Assembly: GCF_013294025.1 (NCBI RefSeq)
Contig: NZ_JABSNL010000007.1
Span: 62,001-126,000 of the forward strand
Length of the DNA stretch: 64,000 nucleotides
Direction: 5' to 3'
Source: Flavobacterium aeripolare
Lineage (GTDB): Bacteria; Bacteroidota; Bacteroidia; Flavobacteriales; Flavobacteriaceae
A program made the position numbers and the translations under genes. Below are positions 8,317 through 17,724 of the stretch, one piece after another. Numbering within the stretch: position 1 is the stretch's first letter; each line of letters starts with the position of its first letter. The notes beneath the pieces were generated by a model. That model was not told the DNA's origin, did not search any database, and was given only the letters and a program-made list of their open reading frames with translations.

Positions 8317-10212
8317 CTACCTAAAACCACCGGCATACACTTCTTTAATAAAAATTCTATTCGAAAAAACAGGATTAACTTCTATCTTAGATCGGTCCTC
8401 TTGATAAAAAGTATCTCCGTAATAATCTTCAAATTCATATAAAATTTTATGTGGAATTTGACCATTGTTTAAATTAGAAATCCCTTTGTAATCTTGGTAT
8501 ACCTTACGCTCGTAAGAATTTCTTTGTCCCTCTTCAAATTCAGTCTTTTCAGAAGAAACAATATTGAATTTCTCTTTATCGATAAAGTAATGGTATTCGG
8601 TCTTTGGGATTACTCTGTTTTTAGCGTTAACCGTTTTTTCAGTGTAACTCAAATGGTAGCAAAGTCGCCCATCTGAAGTTTCATCAGGTAACAACTCTAA
8701 CTTGTTCCAAAGATCAAACCTGAACGAGGTTAGCAAGTTAATTGGATCTAAATTGTTACTAATTTCCCAGTAATCGCTATTATTAAGCTTCTTCCATTTA
8801 TCTCCTACCCCATTGTCTTGAAAACTCCAAGCTTCTGGTCCGTTTATCACTTCGTAATAATTGTTAGGCATCTTTTTACGAAGCAAATAATTAGTTGGAG
8901 TTGCCCACTTTTCTTCTGATTGTGGCACATTGCTCTCTTCAAAATTCAAAGTCGACAAGAGATGTACTTTTTGAATATCTTTGATTGCTTGGCTTCCGCC
9001 AAAACCTAATACGATTTTATCCAGTAGATCTGGATTATTTTGAAAGGCAATTGAATCTAGAATATTGTTTCTTCGATCATTAATTAAGCCTAAAAATTTT
9101 GTCCTATTCAATTTTTCTTGCTCCCAATCAACTTCTTGTCTTTCGATTTTTTCAAAAAATGCTATTCTAGCGTCTTGCTTTTCCTCTTCGATTTTAAATC
9201 CTAATTTCTTTAATTCAAGAAAACGATTTGTGTGCGATCTAACAGTATTAGCGACAAAATTAGCTTTGTTAACGCGGTCAATAATATCTGTTCCCCTAGA
9301 AGTCTGCTTGTCATTTTTTATCAAAACATCCGCATAATAGAGTGCTTTCTCTTTATTTTCTAGCAACAAATAAGTTTGCGCTAGATTATTGGCTGTAATA
9401 AAACGAATTTTTTCATTTTCTTCAGACTGTGGATACTTGGTTAAAATAGATTCGAGATAAGTCAAATGTGGTAAAAGTGCCTTTGCATTGAATCCATTCT
9501 CGACAGTAACTTTTTCTATCTGTTGTGTCAGTTCATTTTCAAAGGCTAGCATTTTAGGATATTCTGAATGCTCTTTTGAACTAAGAAACTCAAATTTGTC
9601 CTTGGTTTCTGTTTTTCCATATCCCAATTTATAATTCAACAAACTTTGAATGCGGTACATTGATGCTTCTAAAACATTTTCTATACCAAAATTTTCATTA
9701 GCATCTGCACTTCTTATATTTCTATCAGTCTCTTCAATAGCTTTCCCTAAAGTAGCCTTGCTATAAGTCCCAGCTAACTTGTCTGTTTCTGAATTATCAA
9801 AATCTTGTAAAAAAATAAGCTTATCAACACACTTAACTTGTACATTAATTTTCACCTCGTACTTAGAGGTTATAAAGTATTTCCAAGCTTTTGTCTCCTT
9901 ATCATAGGTACTATCTGCTTGGGTTTTCTGGTATTTAGGAACTGGAATAGTAACGTATATTTTTAATTTAGCATCTGGCTGTTTTATATAACCATTGATA
10001 TCAAAAAACTTCTTTTTGAATTTTATTTCCTCTGCCCTCAATTCATCATCAACTTGGTAAATAGTAGCAACAGTTAGTACATTATCTAAGCACGGATACT
10101 GTGAGTATGCAACTGCAGGAACATAGAATTTTTTCTTTTTAAAATTTACTTTCTCTTGGGCTTGAACGATAGCAAATCCTAAGAAAAACAAGAATAGTAG
10201 CGTTTTTTTCAT
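8317..10212 (-). CDS. Exported protein of unknown function, 631 residues
   Basis: I do not recognise a named family. The ATG at 10212 gives a clean signal peptide (MKKTLLFLFFLGFAIVQAQ); an upstream start would overlap the terminator of the preceding gene. The mature protein is lysine/glutamate-rich. It has a helical middle with a TPR-like stretch (NLAQTYLLLENKEKALYYAD). The C-terminal 170 residues are beta-rich (YHYFIDKEKFNIVSS, KILYEFEDYYG) and resemble the LolA-like fold seen in many Bacteroidota outer-membrane-associated proteins; this is inference only. It follows the beta-propeller gene (10272-12164) in the same direction, but a terminator lies between them, so co-transcription is partial at best. 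Confidence 0.75.
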   Translation of the reverse strand: MKKTLLFLFFLGFAIVQAQEKVNFKKKKFYVPAVAYSQYPCLDNVLTVATIYQVDDELRAEEIKFKKKFFDINGYIKQPDAKLKIYVTIPVPKYQKTQADSTYDKETKAWKYFITSKYEVKINVQVKCVDKLIFLQDFDNSETDKLAGTYSKATLGKAIEETDRNIRSADANENFGIENVLEASMYRIQSLLNYKLGYGKTETKDKFEFLSSKEHSEYPKMLAFENELTQQIEKVTVENGFNAKALLPHLTYLESILTKYPQSEENEKIRFITANNLAQTYLLLENKEKALYYADVLIKNDKQTSRGTDIIDRVNKANFVANTVRSHTNRFLELKKLGFKIEEEKQDARIAFFEKIERQEVDWEQEKLNRTKFLGLINDRRNNILDSIAFQNNPDLLDKIVLGFGGSQAIKDIQKVHLLSTLNFEESNVPQSEEKWATPTNYLLRKKMPNNYYEVINGPEAWSFQDNGVGDKWKKLNNSDYWEISNNLDPINLLTSFRFDLWNKLELLPDETSDGRLCYHLSYTEKTVNAKNRVIPKTEYHYFIDKEKFNIVSSEKTEFEEGQRNSYERKVYQDYKGISNLNNGQIPHKILYEFEDYYGDTFYQEDRSKIEVNPVFSNRIFIKEVYAGGFR

Positions 10213-10216
10213 AGTT

Positions 10217-10254
10217 AAAAAAAAAGCCATCAAAATTTAAATCTTGATGGCTTT
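10217..10254 (-). terminator. Terminator after the beta-propeller gene
   Basis: Stem AAAGCCATCAA pairing with TTGATGGCTTT, followed on the minus strand by nine T residues. It lies 18-55 bases past the stop at 10272 and only a few bases before the start of the next gene, so read-through would make a leader for that gene. Confidence 0.8.
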
Positions 10255-10271
10255 ATATATTAAAAGGTTAT

Positions 10272-12164
10272 TTATTTTTTATTAAAAATCTGGATTGAGT
10301 TGTCTAACACGTAGAATATGTTTTGTGTAGCAGGATCAACCTCATACATAGGTTTGTTGTTTTTGAATATAATTTTATCCACCTCAACACCATCAGCTTT
10401 TCTTACTTTAACTAAGACTTTTTCACCTGTTTCTTCTTTTGCAAAAATATACGAGTAATCTCTATTTTGTTTCATTGCATTGAATCTTGAATTGAACTTT
10501 TTAGTAACCATGTTCATTGCATCTGAAGTTCCAGCAAGACCTGCAGATGTTGCCATTTTACTTTTGTTCTCTTCTCTTACAATTCCTGATTGCATATTCC
10601 CATTTGCATCTCTATATGTCATTGTAATTTCACCACCTTGAACACCTGTAACAGCAGATGACGCGCCTGCAACAGCAGATGCTGCCATCGAAAATCCTTT
10701 AATAAACCTTCTACCTGTTTCTCCTGGTTGCTTGTAAACATTATGGTATTTTACCGTTCCATCAAGCGCTACTCCCATAACCTCAACAGGACCTGAAATA
10801 GCTACTCCCCAAGGAAAGTTTTCAATACTATTTAATTCCTTTTCATTTTTTACATTCACTTTAGCAAATGGCTCTGGCTTATCATCTATACTTGGATCAA
10901 ACTTATAAAGTTCTTCATCATTATACACTAAATAAGAATTTGTTTCTGCATCATATGTAGGCAATACTGGTCTTTTATCATTGAATTTAATGTTACGTTT
11001 CCATAACTTAGCTCCTGTTTTATAATCAACCATGTTTCCATAAGTACCGGTAAGATACATCACTTTCTCACCTACTCTACCCAAGTAAAAAATAGGATCT
11101 TCTTTATCATCAGCGATTTCAATAAATTTTTTCCAGATCTTTTGACCCTCTTTATCAATAAGCATCATTTCATTTTCTGCAACGTATAAAAAGTCTTGCT
11201 CAATAGGAATTACTCTTTTTAACCCGTCACCTCTAGCATCTTTTTTCCAAATCTTTTCACCTGTCTTTAAGTCAAAAAAGTTAAACCCACCATAGTGCGC
11301 TATTAGCAATTTTGTTCCCCAGTCTTCTAGATAAACAACTTTCTTAGTTTTGATAGATTCCTTCCAGATACTAGTACCATTGTCAGTGTTCAATACATTT
11401 AAATATTCCTTTGTAGATAAAAATCCTTTACTGTTTACTACAACAATATTTTTGTCATTTTGTGTTGGGAAAAATTTAGTATACTCGTCTTCTGCTTTCC
11501 AATTTAATTTTCCAGTCTGTCTATTAAATGAATATAATTTATTGAATAATAAATAATATACTGTAGGTCCATTCACTCTAGCAACATTCACATTAGTTAA
11601 ATCTTTCAATGAAAAACTAAATAATGATTTTGCTTTATCTACTACTGTATTCCACTTTAATTTCCCAGTTTTCAAATCTACTAAAGCGATAGCCATATCA
11701 CCATCAACCTTTAATGTCAATAAATATTCATCTGTTTCTGGTAAAAAGTCAGATTGTGTTACCCAGAAAGATTCGCTTGATGAGTTGTAAGCAATTTTCC
11801 CAGTATCTGTATTTATAACTAAAAATTTAGAATTAATATAAGCTTCAACATAAGGGCTACCAGCAATACTTGTCAAATCATTTTTAGACTTAAAAATAGT
11901 TCCAAATTCTGGATCAGATAAAATATCTGCAGCTGATGTTTTTCCAAAATCATCTTTAGTCAATGTCCAAACCACTTTTTTAGAATCTGGATCAAGACCT
12001 TTAATTGTACCTCCTTCTTTAAAAACAAGAATCCCCGTTATTTCGTTTTGAACTAAGTCTTGAACATTTGATTCAGTAGTAATTATTTCGTCATAGCTTC
12101 GTTGTGCAAAGCCCGAAAAACTGACTAATAAAACCAGTAAAATTGAAAGCGTAATTTTCTTCAT
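10272..12164 (-). CDS. Exported PQQ-like beta-propeller protein
   Basis: A 630-residue protein with a signal peptide (residues 1-20, ending GFAQ) and at least six repeats of the WD/PQQ-like blade type, each carrying a motif such as TGKLKWNT, TGKLNWKA, NGTSIWKE, TGEKIWKK, EGQKIWKK and GAKLWKRN. These are the tryptophan-docking motifs of propellers such as BamB and PQQ dehydrogenases, without an attached catalytic domain. An alanine/glycine-rich segment (about 480-550) interrupts the fold. It probably acts as a binding scaffold in the periplasm or on the outer surface; the partner is unknown. recO lies 125 bases upstream on the same strand. Confidence 0.82.
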   Translation of the reverse strand: MKKITLSILLVLLVSFSGFAQRSYDEIITTESNVQDLVQNEITGILVFKEGGTIKGLDPDSKKVVWTLTKDDFGKTSAADILSDPEFGTIFKSKNDLTSIAGSPYVEAYINSKFLVINTDTGKIAYNSSSESFWVTQSDFLPETDEYLLTLKVDGDMAIALVDLKTGKLKWNTVVDKAKSLFSFSLKDLTNVNVARVNGPTVYYLLFNKLYSFNRQTGKLNWKAEDEYTKFFPTQNDKNIVVVNSKGFLSTKEYLNVLNTDNGTSIWKESIKTKKVVYLEDWGTKLLIAHYGGFNFFDLKTGEKIWKKDARGDGLKRVIPIEQDFLYVAENEMMLIDKEGQKIWKKFIEIADDKEDPIFYLGRVGEKVMYLTGTYGNMVDYKTGAKLWKRNIKFNDKRPVLPTYDAETNSYLVYNDEELYKFDPSIDDKPEPFAKVNVKNEKELNSIENFPWGVAISGPVEVMGVALDGTVKYHNVYKQPGETGRRFIKGFSMAASAVAGASSAVTGVQGGEITMTYRDANGNMQSGIVREENKSKMATSAGLAGTSDAMNMVTKKFNSRFNAMKQNRDYSYIFAKEETGEKVLVKVRKADGVEVDKIIFKNNKPMYEVDPATQNIFYVLDNSIQIFNKK

Positions 12165-12288
12165 AAGTAATTTTTAAAATATTCTGTTTGTAATAAATGT
12201 TCGAAACACGAACAAATCAAACACTGAAACTGGCTAAATGTAGCAGTAACTTTACGTATTCGAGGCAAATATAAACATTAATATATTT

Positions 12289-13002
12289 TTACGAAAAAAT
12301 TTCTTTCAAAACATCTAACGATTTGGGATGTTTGAACCCGTCTAAGTGCAATCTATAGTATTCGATTAGTATTTTAATTAAGATCTGTCTCTCAACCACA
12401 TGAAAAACTTTTTCATTGTTTCCCAACTTCAATTCTAGCAATTTTTTAAACAAAGAAGTTTCGTGTGCTGTTAATGAACTTACCGCATGTAGCGGAGAAA
12501 AAACACCTTCAATCATTTCAAAATAAGACATATCATCATCAGAAACATCAGGGTAAAATCCCAAATATTTTGTCACTTCAACCATTAATATCAAATGAAA
12601 ATTGGCGATTTGATCGTGGTTGTCTAGCCATTGAAAGGCCGCTTCAAGATAATTAAACAAAGGTTCATTTGCTTCTTCCTCACGTATGGAGTGGTACAAA
12701 ATTTCTGAAACAAACATCGCAATAGTACTCTTGTAGATATCAGTATGTATACTTTGAAAGGGAGTACTAATTTTGATCTCTTTAAAATTCTCTAGCGTAC
12801 CTTTATTTTTGTGAACAGCTTCAATTTCTAGAATAGATAGCGGTTGAAAGTAGGCTATCTTTTGGTTTGATTTTCGACCAGAAAAAGCATCGCGTACAAA
12901 ATAAGATTTCAAGCCGCTAGAAAGTGTAAAGCATTTTACTATCAAGCTTTTTTCTTGAAATTTAAGTGAAGAGAGAACAATAGCTTTAGTTTTAACCAGC
13001 AT
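12289..13002 (-). CDS. recO: DNA repair protein RecO
   Basis: Cytoplasmic recombination mediator that helps load RecA with RecR (the RecFOR route of gap repair). The N-terminal 80 residues form the OB-fold (KTKAIVLSSLKFQEKSLIVKCFT, then YFQPLSILEIEAVHK), followed by the helical RecO C-terminal domain. The four-cysteine zinc motif of some bacterial RecO proteins is absent, as is usual in Bacteroidota. At 237 residues the length is normal. The gene stands between gdhA and the beta-propeller gene, all on the minus strand. Confidence 0.9.
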   Translation of the reverse strand: MLVKTKAIVLSSLKFQEKSLIVKCFTLSSGLKSYFVRDAFSGRKSNQKIAYFQPLSILEIEAVHKNKGTLENFKEIKISTPFQSIHTDIYKSTIAMFVSEILYHSIREEEANEPLFNYLEAAFQWLDNHDQIANFHLILMVEVTKYLGFYPDVSDDDMSYFEMIEGVFSPLHAVSSLTAHETSLFKKLLELKLGNNEKVFHVVERQILIKILIEYYRLHLDGFKHPKSLDVLKEIFS

Positions 13003-13101
13003 TTTTCAATAGATTATTAAGTCTGTAAAATGGTCTTTTATTCTTTTCGAATACTAAACAAAGATACACAATCCTATTCCTCGTTTAATTTGACTGCATA
13101 A

Positions 13102-13140
13102 AAAAATGCCTTTTGACAAAGAGAGTCAAAAGGCATTTTT
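13102..13140 (-). terminator. Terminator of gdhA
   Basis: A 16-base perfect stem (AAAAATGCCTTTTGAC with GTCAAAAGGCATTTTT) and a 7-base loop, 22 bases past the gdhA stop, with a T-run on the minus strand. Confidence 0.85.
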
Positions 13141-13161
13141 AATGCGCTTAATAGTATTTAA

Positions 13162-14505
13162 TTATACTACTCCTTGTGCTAACATAGCATCAGCTACTTT
13201 CACAAATCCAGCGATATTTGCTCCTTTTACGTAATCTACGTATCCAGTAGAATCTTTACCGTACTGCACACATGAAGCGTGAATAGCTAGCATAATTCCT
13301 TTTAATTTTTCGTCAACTTCTTCAGAAGACCAGCTTAATCTTAATGAGTTTTGAGACATTTCAAGACCAGATGTTGCTACTCCACCAGCATTAGATGCTT
13401 TCCCTGGAGCGAACAATAATTTAGCGTTTTGAAAAACAAGAACTGCATCTGGAGTTGTAGGCATGTTTGCACCTTCAGCAACACAAATACATCCGTTAGC
13501 AACAAGTGCTTTAGCTTCGTCTTCGTTTAATTCATTTTGAGTAGCACATGGTAATGCGATATCACATTTTACTTCCCATGGACGTTTTCCTTCAACATAT
13601 TTTGCATTTGGATATTTTGCAACATACTCGCTGATTCTTCCTCTTAATTCATTTTTAAGCTCCATTACAAATGCTAATTTCTCAGCATCGATTCCGTCTG
13701 CATCATAAATGTATCCAGCAGAATCTGATAAAGTAACTACTTTACCACCTAATTGAGTTGCTTTTTCAGTAGCGTATTGTGCTACGTTTCCAGATCCAGA
13801 AACGACAACAGTTTTACCTGCAAAGCTGTTTCCTTTAGTTTCAAGCATACTTTGAGCAAAATAAACTGCTCCGTATCCTGTAGCTTCAGGTCTGATTAAT
13901 GAACCTCCAAAAGAAATTCCTTTTCCAGTTAAAACACCAGTAAATTCGTTTCTTAATCTCTTATACTGACCAAACATGTATCCAACTTCTCTTCCTCCAA
14001 CACCAATATCCCCTGCAGGAACGTCAGTATTAGCACCAATATGTTTAGACAATTCAGTCATGAAGCTTTGACAAAAACGCATTACTTCATTATCTGATTT
14101 TCCTTTTGGATCAAAGTCAGCTCCACCTTTTCCACCACCCATTGGTAATGTAGTTAAACTGTTTTTGAACGTTTGCTCAAAAGCAAGGAATTTCAAAATA
14201 CTTAAATTTACAGATGGGTGAAAACGAAGTCCACCTTTGTATGGTCCAATAGCCGAGTTCATTTGAATACGGTATCCTCTGTTTACTTGAGTTAAACCTT
14301 TATCATCAATCCAAGCCACTCTAAACATGATAATACGGTCTGACTCAACCATACGCTCTAAAAGCATTTTGTTTTGATATTTTTTATTTTCCTCAATAAA
14401 AGGAATTACTGTTTCAGCAACTTCTAGAACTGCCTGTAAAAATTCTGGCTCGTTTGGATTCTTTTTAGTAACCGCTTCAATAAAAGTAGATATACTTTGT
14501 GACAT
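13162..14505 (-). CDS. gdhA: NADP-type glutamate dehydrogenase
   Basis: Cytoplasmic enzyme that interconverts 2-oxoglutarate plus ammonia and glutamate, normally in the assimilatory direction. The 447 residues from the ATG at 14505 equal the length of the E. coli enzyme and begin MSQSISTFIEAV; the frame stays open 22 codons upstream but has only a TTG there. Substrate-binding signatures are GPYKGGLRFHP and LPMGGGKGGADFDPKGK, with the catalytic lysine in the latter. The nucleotide fold follows (VVVSGSGNVAQY), and SDSAGYIYD replaces the acidic NAD-type turn, favouring NADP. It has its own terminator and appears monocistronic. Confidence 0.97.
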   Translation of the reverse strand: MSQSISTFIEAVTKKNPNEPEFLQAVLEVAETVIPFIEENKKYQNKMLLERMVESDRIIMFRVAWIDDKGLTQVNRGYRIQMNSAIGPYKGGLRFHPSVNLSILKFLAFEQTFKNSLTTLPMGGGKGGADFDPKGKSDNEVMRFCQSFMTELSKHIGANTDVPAGDIGVGGREVGYMFGQYKRLRNEFTGVLTGKGISFGGSLIRPEATGYGAVYFAQSMLETKGNSFAGKTVVVSGSGNVAQYATEKATQLGGKVVTLSDSAGYIYDADGIDAEKLAFVMELKNELRGRISEYVAKYPNAKYVEGKRPWEVKCDIALPCATQNELNEDEAKALVANGCICVAEGANMPTTPDAVLVFQNAKLLFAPGKASNAGGVATSGLEMSQNSLRLSWSSEEVDEKLKGIMLAIHASCVQYGKDSTGYVDYVKGANIAGFVKVADAMLAQGVV

Positions 14506-14747
14506 GATTCTTAGATTATTAACGTTTAAGAAAACGTTTTCGTTATTGAATACAAAGGTACGATATCTCAAATTATTTTTATTTCATTTTTTTACTATTT
14601 CTGAACGAATTAAATTTTATATATACAATCTTTAAAAACAGGTACAACTTGACTGTTTAATTTTCGAAAACGTTGAATATTTACTAGCGATTTTAAAAAA
14701 AGCTTATCTATTTTTTAATTATTCTCTAAATACCTATGTGCTTTTTA

Positions 14748-14755
14748 TATCTTTG
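14748..14755 (+). promoter_or_regulatory. Probable -7 box for the THC0290_0291-like gene
   Basis: TATCTTTG fits the Bacteroidota -7 consensus TAnnTTTG and ends 22 bases before the ATG at 14778. No clear TTG element is seen about 20 bases upstream. Confidence 0.45.
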
Positions 14756-14777
14756 ATCGAATCTGAAAAATCTAAAT

Positions 14778-15575
14778 ATGTTCAAAAATTTTGCACTTAT
14801 TATTATTTTAAGTTACTACACGTCAATTGCTTGCTACTCACAAGGCCGATTCGCACATGAAGTTGCGGTTGTTTTTGGGCCTGCAGCACTGCAATCTGAC
14901 TACAGTCAAAAAACAACTTTATCTTCAAATTTAGACCGCTTGGGTTTTGGGATTGGTATTTCCCACTTTTTAAATTTTTCTTCGAATAGAAATCCTTTAC
15001 GAGAAACCACCTATTTTAAAGAGCATTTTAAACTTCAAACCAGCTTGTCTTACACCCAGTTTAAATTAAAACACGACAGCAATTATATCGATCAAAATCC
15101 TGAAGCTGAAAATGCCAAAAAACTAAAAGCAATGTATGGCAGCACTAGAATCACAAATATAGGATCGCAACTTGTATACCAATTTAAGAATATTCATGAT
15201 TTTGAAAACACAATAAATAGCTTTGCTCCTTATGTAAGTTTAGGCTTTTTTATAAATAAATATAACGTAGCAACTAAGTCAACTTTAAATATCCTTGATC
15301 TAAGGAGGGCTGTTTACTACAAATATTTAAGCCCTTCAGACGGAAGAGAAAGAGGTTTTACTACAGAAAACAAAATCACAACATCTACAGCGGCTAGTAT
15401 AGGTACTAGATACAAACTCGCTCCATTACAAGATCTAGTACTCGATGTGCGTTTTCAATATTTTCATTCCGATTGGGTTGATGGCTTAAATCCTAATAAA
15501 CAACTGTATCCAGAAAACAGCAAAAACGATTGGTTGATGTGGTTCAACGTAGGCTACATCTATTACTTGCAATAA
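14778..15575 (+). CDS. Outer-membrane beta-barrel protein, THC0290_0291-like
   Basis: A 265-residue exported protein. A signal peptide (residues 1-22, ending CYSQG) precedes a start that I match from memory to the flavobacterial THC0290_0291 family (HEVAVVFGPAALQSDY, then GFGIGISHFLNF). Alternating hydrophobic strands run to an aromatic C-terminus (WLMWFNVGYIYYLQ), as expected of a small outer-membrane barrel. Function is unknown in the family. The gene is divergent from gdhA and convergent with the trans-sulfuration gene, with a shared terminator at its 3' end. Confidence 0.7.
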   Translation: MFKNFALIIILSYYTSIACYSQGRFAHEVAVVFGPAALQSDYSQKTTLSSNLDRLGFGIGISHFLNFSSNRNPLRETTYFKEHFKLQTSLSYTQFKLKHDSNYIDQNPEAENAKKLKAMYGSTRITNIGSQLVYQFKNIHDFENTINSFAPYVSLGFFINKYNVATKSTLNILDLRRAVYYKYLSPSDGRERGFTTENKITTSTAASIGTRYKLAPLQDLVLDVRFQYFHSDWVDGLNPNKQLYPENSKNDWLMWFNVGYIYYLQ

Positions 15576-15605
15576 AAAAATCTCAGCGCAAACTGAGATT
15601 TTTTA
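15576..15605. terminator. Bidirectional terminator between convergent genes
   Basis: Stem AAAAATCTCAG pairing with CTGAGATTTTT around a 6-base loop, directly after the stop at 15575 and before the metB-type stop at 15628. A-tracts and T-tracts on both sides allow use from either strand. Confidence 0.8.
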
Positions 15606-15627
15606 TCTACATTTTAAAAAGCTAATA

Positions 15628-16770
15628 TTACTTAAGTGCTTGTTCAAGATCCTGCAGTAAGTCATCGATGTCCTCGATGCCTACACTTAACCGCACTAGG
15701 TGATTTGTAATTCCTACCTCTAAGCGTTTCTCCTCAGGAATAGAAGCATGTGTCATTAAAGCGGGATGATTTGCTAGAGATTCTACCCCTCCTAAAGATT
15801 CTGCTAAGGTGAATATTTTTAATTTTTCAAGAAAAGAGATAGCATCTTCTTTCTTCTCAGATGCAAAGTCAAAGGATACCATGCCGCCATAAGCACTCAT
15901 TTGTTTCTTGGCGATTTGGTGATACGGATGACTTTCCAGACCTGAGTAATAAACAGTTTTCACCTTAGGATGATTGTTTAAATAATCCGCTACTTTCTCT
16001 CCGTTTTCACAATGTCTTTGCATTCTTAAGTGCAGGGTTTTTATACCGCGCAGAACTAGAAAACTATCCATAGGTCCTAATGTAGCTCCTGTTGCAAACT
16101 GCTGAAAATGCAATTGCTTACCTAATTCGGTTGTTTTAGCAATTAGTGCACCCGCGATAACATCAGAGTGTCCTGCTAAATATTTTGTTGCGGAGTGCAT
16201 CACCACATCAGCACCCAAATCAAGAGGTCGCTGCAAATAAGGTGTAGCAAAGGTATTGTCTACTGCAAATAGAATATTGTGCTCTTTTGTAATCTTTGCA
16301 ATCGCGGCGATATCTGCCAGTTTCATTAAAGGATTTGTAGGTGTTTCAACCCAAATCATTTTTGTGTTTTCATTAATAACCGCTTTTACATTGTCTAAAT
16401 TATTCATGTCTACATAATGGAATACAATCCCAGAATCTTTGTAGATTTTAGTAAACATGCGATACGTGCCTCCATACAAATCATCCATGGTTATAATCTC
16501 ATCTCCCGCTTTAAAAGAGCGCAACAAACAATCTGTAGCAGCAAGTCCTGAAGAAAAAGCAAGACCTTTAGCGCCATTTTCTATACTTGCAAATGCCTCT
16601 TCAAGGGCAGAGCGAGTAGGATTTGATGATCTGCTATACTCATAATCCCCAATAGGCTGACCCGGACTCGTTTGTGCAAATGTTGATGTTTGAAATACTG
16701 GCGGCATCACAGCGCCTGTTGACGGATCATGATGTTGTCCTCCATGTATGGTTTTTGTATTGAATTTCAT
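15628..16770 (-). CDS. metB: Trans-sulfuration enzyme, cystathionine gamma-synthase type
   Basis: PLP-dependent Cys/Met metabolism enzyme, 380 residues. The PLP lysine is K196 in HSATKYLAGHSD. Other family blocks are YSRSSNPTR (residues 45-53, phosphate binding from the neighbouring subunit), FSSGLAA, and ESLGGVESLANHPALMTH near the C-terminus. The same fold serves cystathionine gamma-synthase, gamma-lyase and O-acetylhomoserine sulfhydrylase. Flavobacterial homologues are usually called gamma-synthase, but the sequence alone does not decide between synthase and lyase. It stands alone, with no methionine-operon partners. Confidence 0.85.
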   Translation of the reverse strand: MKFNTKTIHGGQHHDPSTGAVMPPVFQTSTFAQTSPGQPIGDYEYSRSSNPTRSALEEAFASIENGAKGLAFSSGLAATDCLLRSFKAGDEIITMDDLYGGTYRMFTKIYKDSGIVFHYVDMNNLDNVKAVINENTKMIWVETPTNPLMKLADIAAIAKITKEHNILFAVDNTFATPYLQRPLDLGADVVMHSATKYLAGHSDVIAGALIAKTTELGKQLHFQQFATGATLGPMDSFLVLRGIKTLHLRMQRHCENGEKVADYLNNHPKVKTVYYSGLESHPYHQIAKKQMSAYGGMVSFDFASEKKEDAISFLEKLKIFTLAESLGGVESLANHPALMTHASIPEEKRLEVGITNHLVRLSVGIEDIDDLLQDLEQALK

Positions 16771-16875
16771 ATCTTTAAATTTTACTGATGTATTGGTTAC
16801 TCAAATTTACCATTTAATTTACTCTTATGGTTGCTTGAGAGAATACCTTTGTATATAATTAACACCTATAATAAA

Positions 16876-17619
16876 ATGAAATACTGCTTATATTTTACCG
16901 GACTGTTATTACTACTTGTTAGTTGCCAGAAGAAATTGACATTTGAAGACACAACTTACAATAAGAAATCTACTTATTTATGCGACGATAAATGCCCTGA
17001 AATAAATGTGATGATTCCTATTGCTAAGGGTCAGGCCGAAGTAAGTGATAGCATCAATAAAAAAGTTTTTAGTGTTTTAAAAGAGATTGTTTACTTTGGG
17101 GAGAAGCCTTATAATGCCACAACTTATGATTCTTTATTAGTGGCATTTATTAACTCTTATGAAAAGTTGAAAAGAGAATTTCCCGAAGACAAATTTGGAT
17201 GGGAAGCAACAATTGAGGGTGCTGTTAAATACCAAACAGACAGTATTATTAATATTGAAATAAACCACTACACTTATACCGGTGGCGCTCATGGTTATCA
17301 AGGAAAACGTTCTTTACTTTTTAATCCAAAGACAGGTAAAAACATCAATAACGACATGCTTTTTAAAAACTATAACGATTTTAAGGCTTTCGCCGAAAAG
17401 AAGTTTCGTTTTAAATTCAAGATACCTACTAACCATGGTATTAACGCGACCAAATTCATGTTTGAGGATGATAAATTCCAGTTACCTTTAAACCTATTCT
17501 TTACAGATAAAGGACTTTTACTGTATTATAATAGGTATGAAATCGCCTCTTATGCAGATGGTCCTCAGGAATTATTGTTGACTTATGAGGAGCTTAAAGA
17601 GTATTTATTATTTAAATAA
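16876..17619 (+). CDS. Lipoprotein with DUF3298-type domain
   Basis: A 247-residue protein from the ATG at 16876, with a lipoprotein signal (LLLLVSCQKK, lipobox cysteine at about residue 17). An upstream TTG at 16831 would place 15 extra residues before the signal and is unlikely. The central HYTYTGGAHGYQGKRSLLFNPKTGK followed by a C-terminal half ending TYEELKEYLLFK is typical of the DUF4163/DUF3298 (RsiV-like) pair in Bacteroidota lipoproteins. It probably faces the periplasm. In RsiV this fold binds lysozyme, but no sigma factor gene is next to this copy, so that role is not implied. Confidence 0.75.
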   Translation: MKYCLYFTGLLLLLVSCQKKLTFEDTTYNKKSTYLCDDKCPEINVMIPIAKGQAEVSDSINKKVFSVLKEIVYFGEKPYNATTYDSLLVAFINSYEKLKREFPEDKFGWEATIEGAVKYQTDSIINIEINHYTYTGGAHGYQGKRSLLFNPKTGKNINNDMLFKNYNDFKAFAEKKFRFKFKIPTNHGINATKFMFEDDKFQLPLNLFFTDKGLLLYYNRYEIASYADGPQELLLTYEELKEYLLFK

Positions 17620-17630
17620 GAGTGAGCAAC

Positions 17631-17718
17631 GGTTTTAGCCCCGGTAGCAGCGGCATCCTTTTATAGCTGTCTTGAAGCTATAAAAGATACAGCGGATGAC
17701 GGGACTAGCTCCTAAAAA
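17631..17718. repeat. Palindromic intergenic repeat (family A, copy 1)
   Basis: An 88-base imperfect palindrome between the DUF3298 lipoprotein gene and dinB. Plus-strand ends are TTTTAGCCCCGGTAGCAGCG and GACGGGACTAGCTCCTAAAA. The centre is a perfect hairpin (TATAGCT, then AGCTATA). Its arms match those of a second copy at 57425-57524 in reverse orientation (CCCGTCATnCGCT and GCCGCTGCTACCGGGGCTA versus ATACCGCTGCTACCGGGGCTA), while the centres differ. This is the pattern of a dispersed mobile palindrome rather than a terminator. Confidence 0.8.
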
Positions 17719-17724
17719 TAAGGA

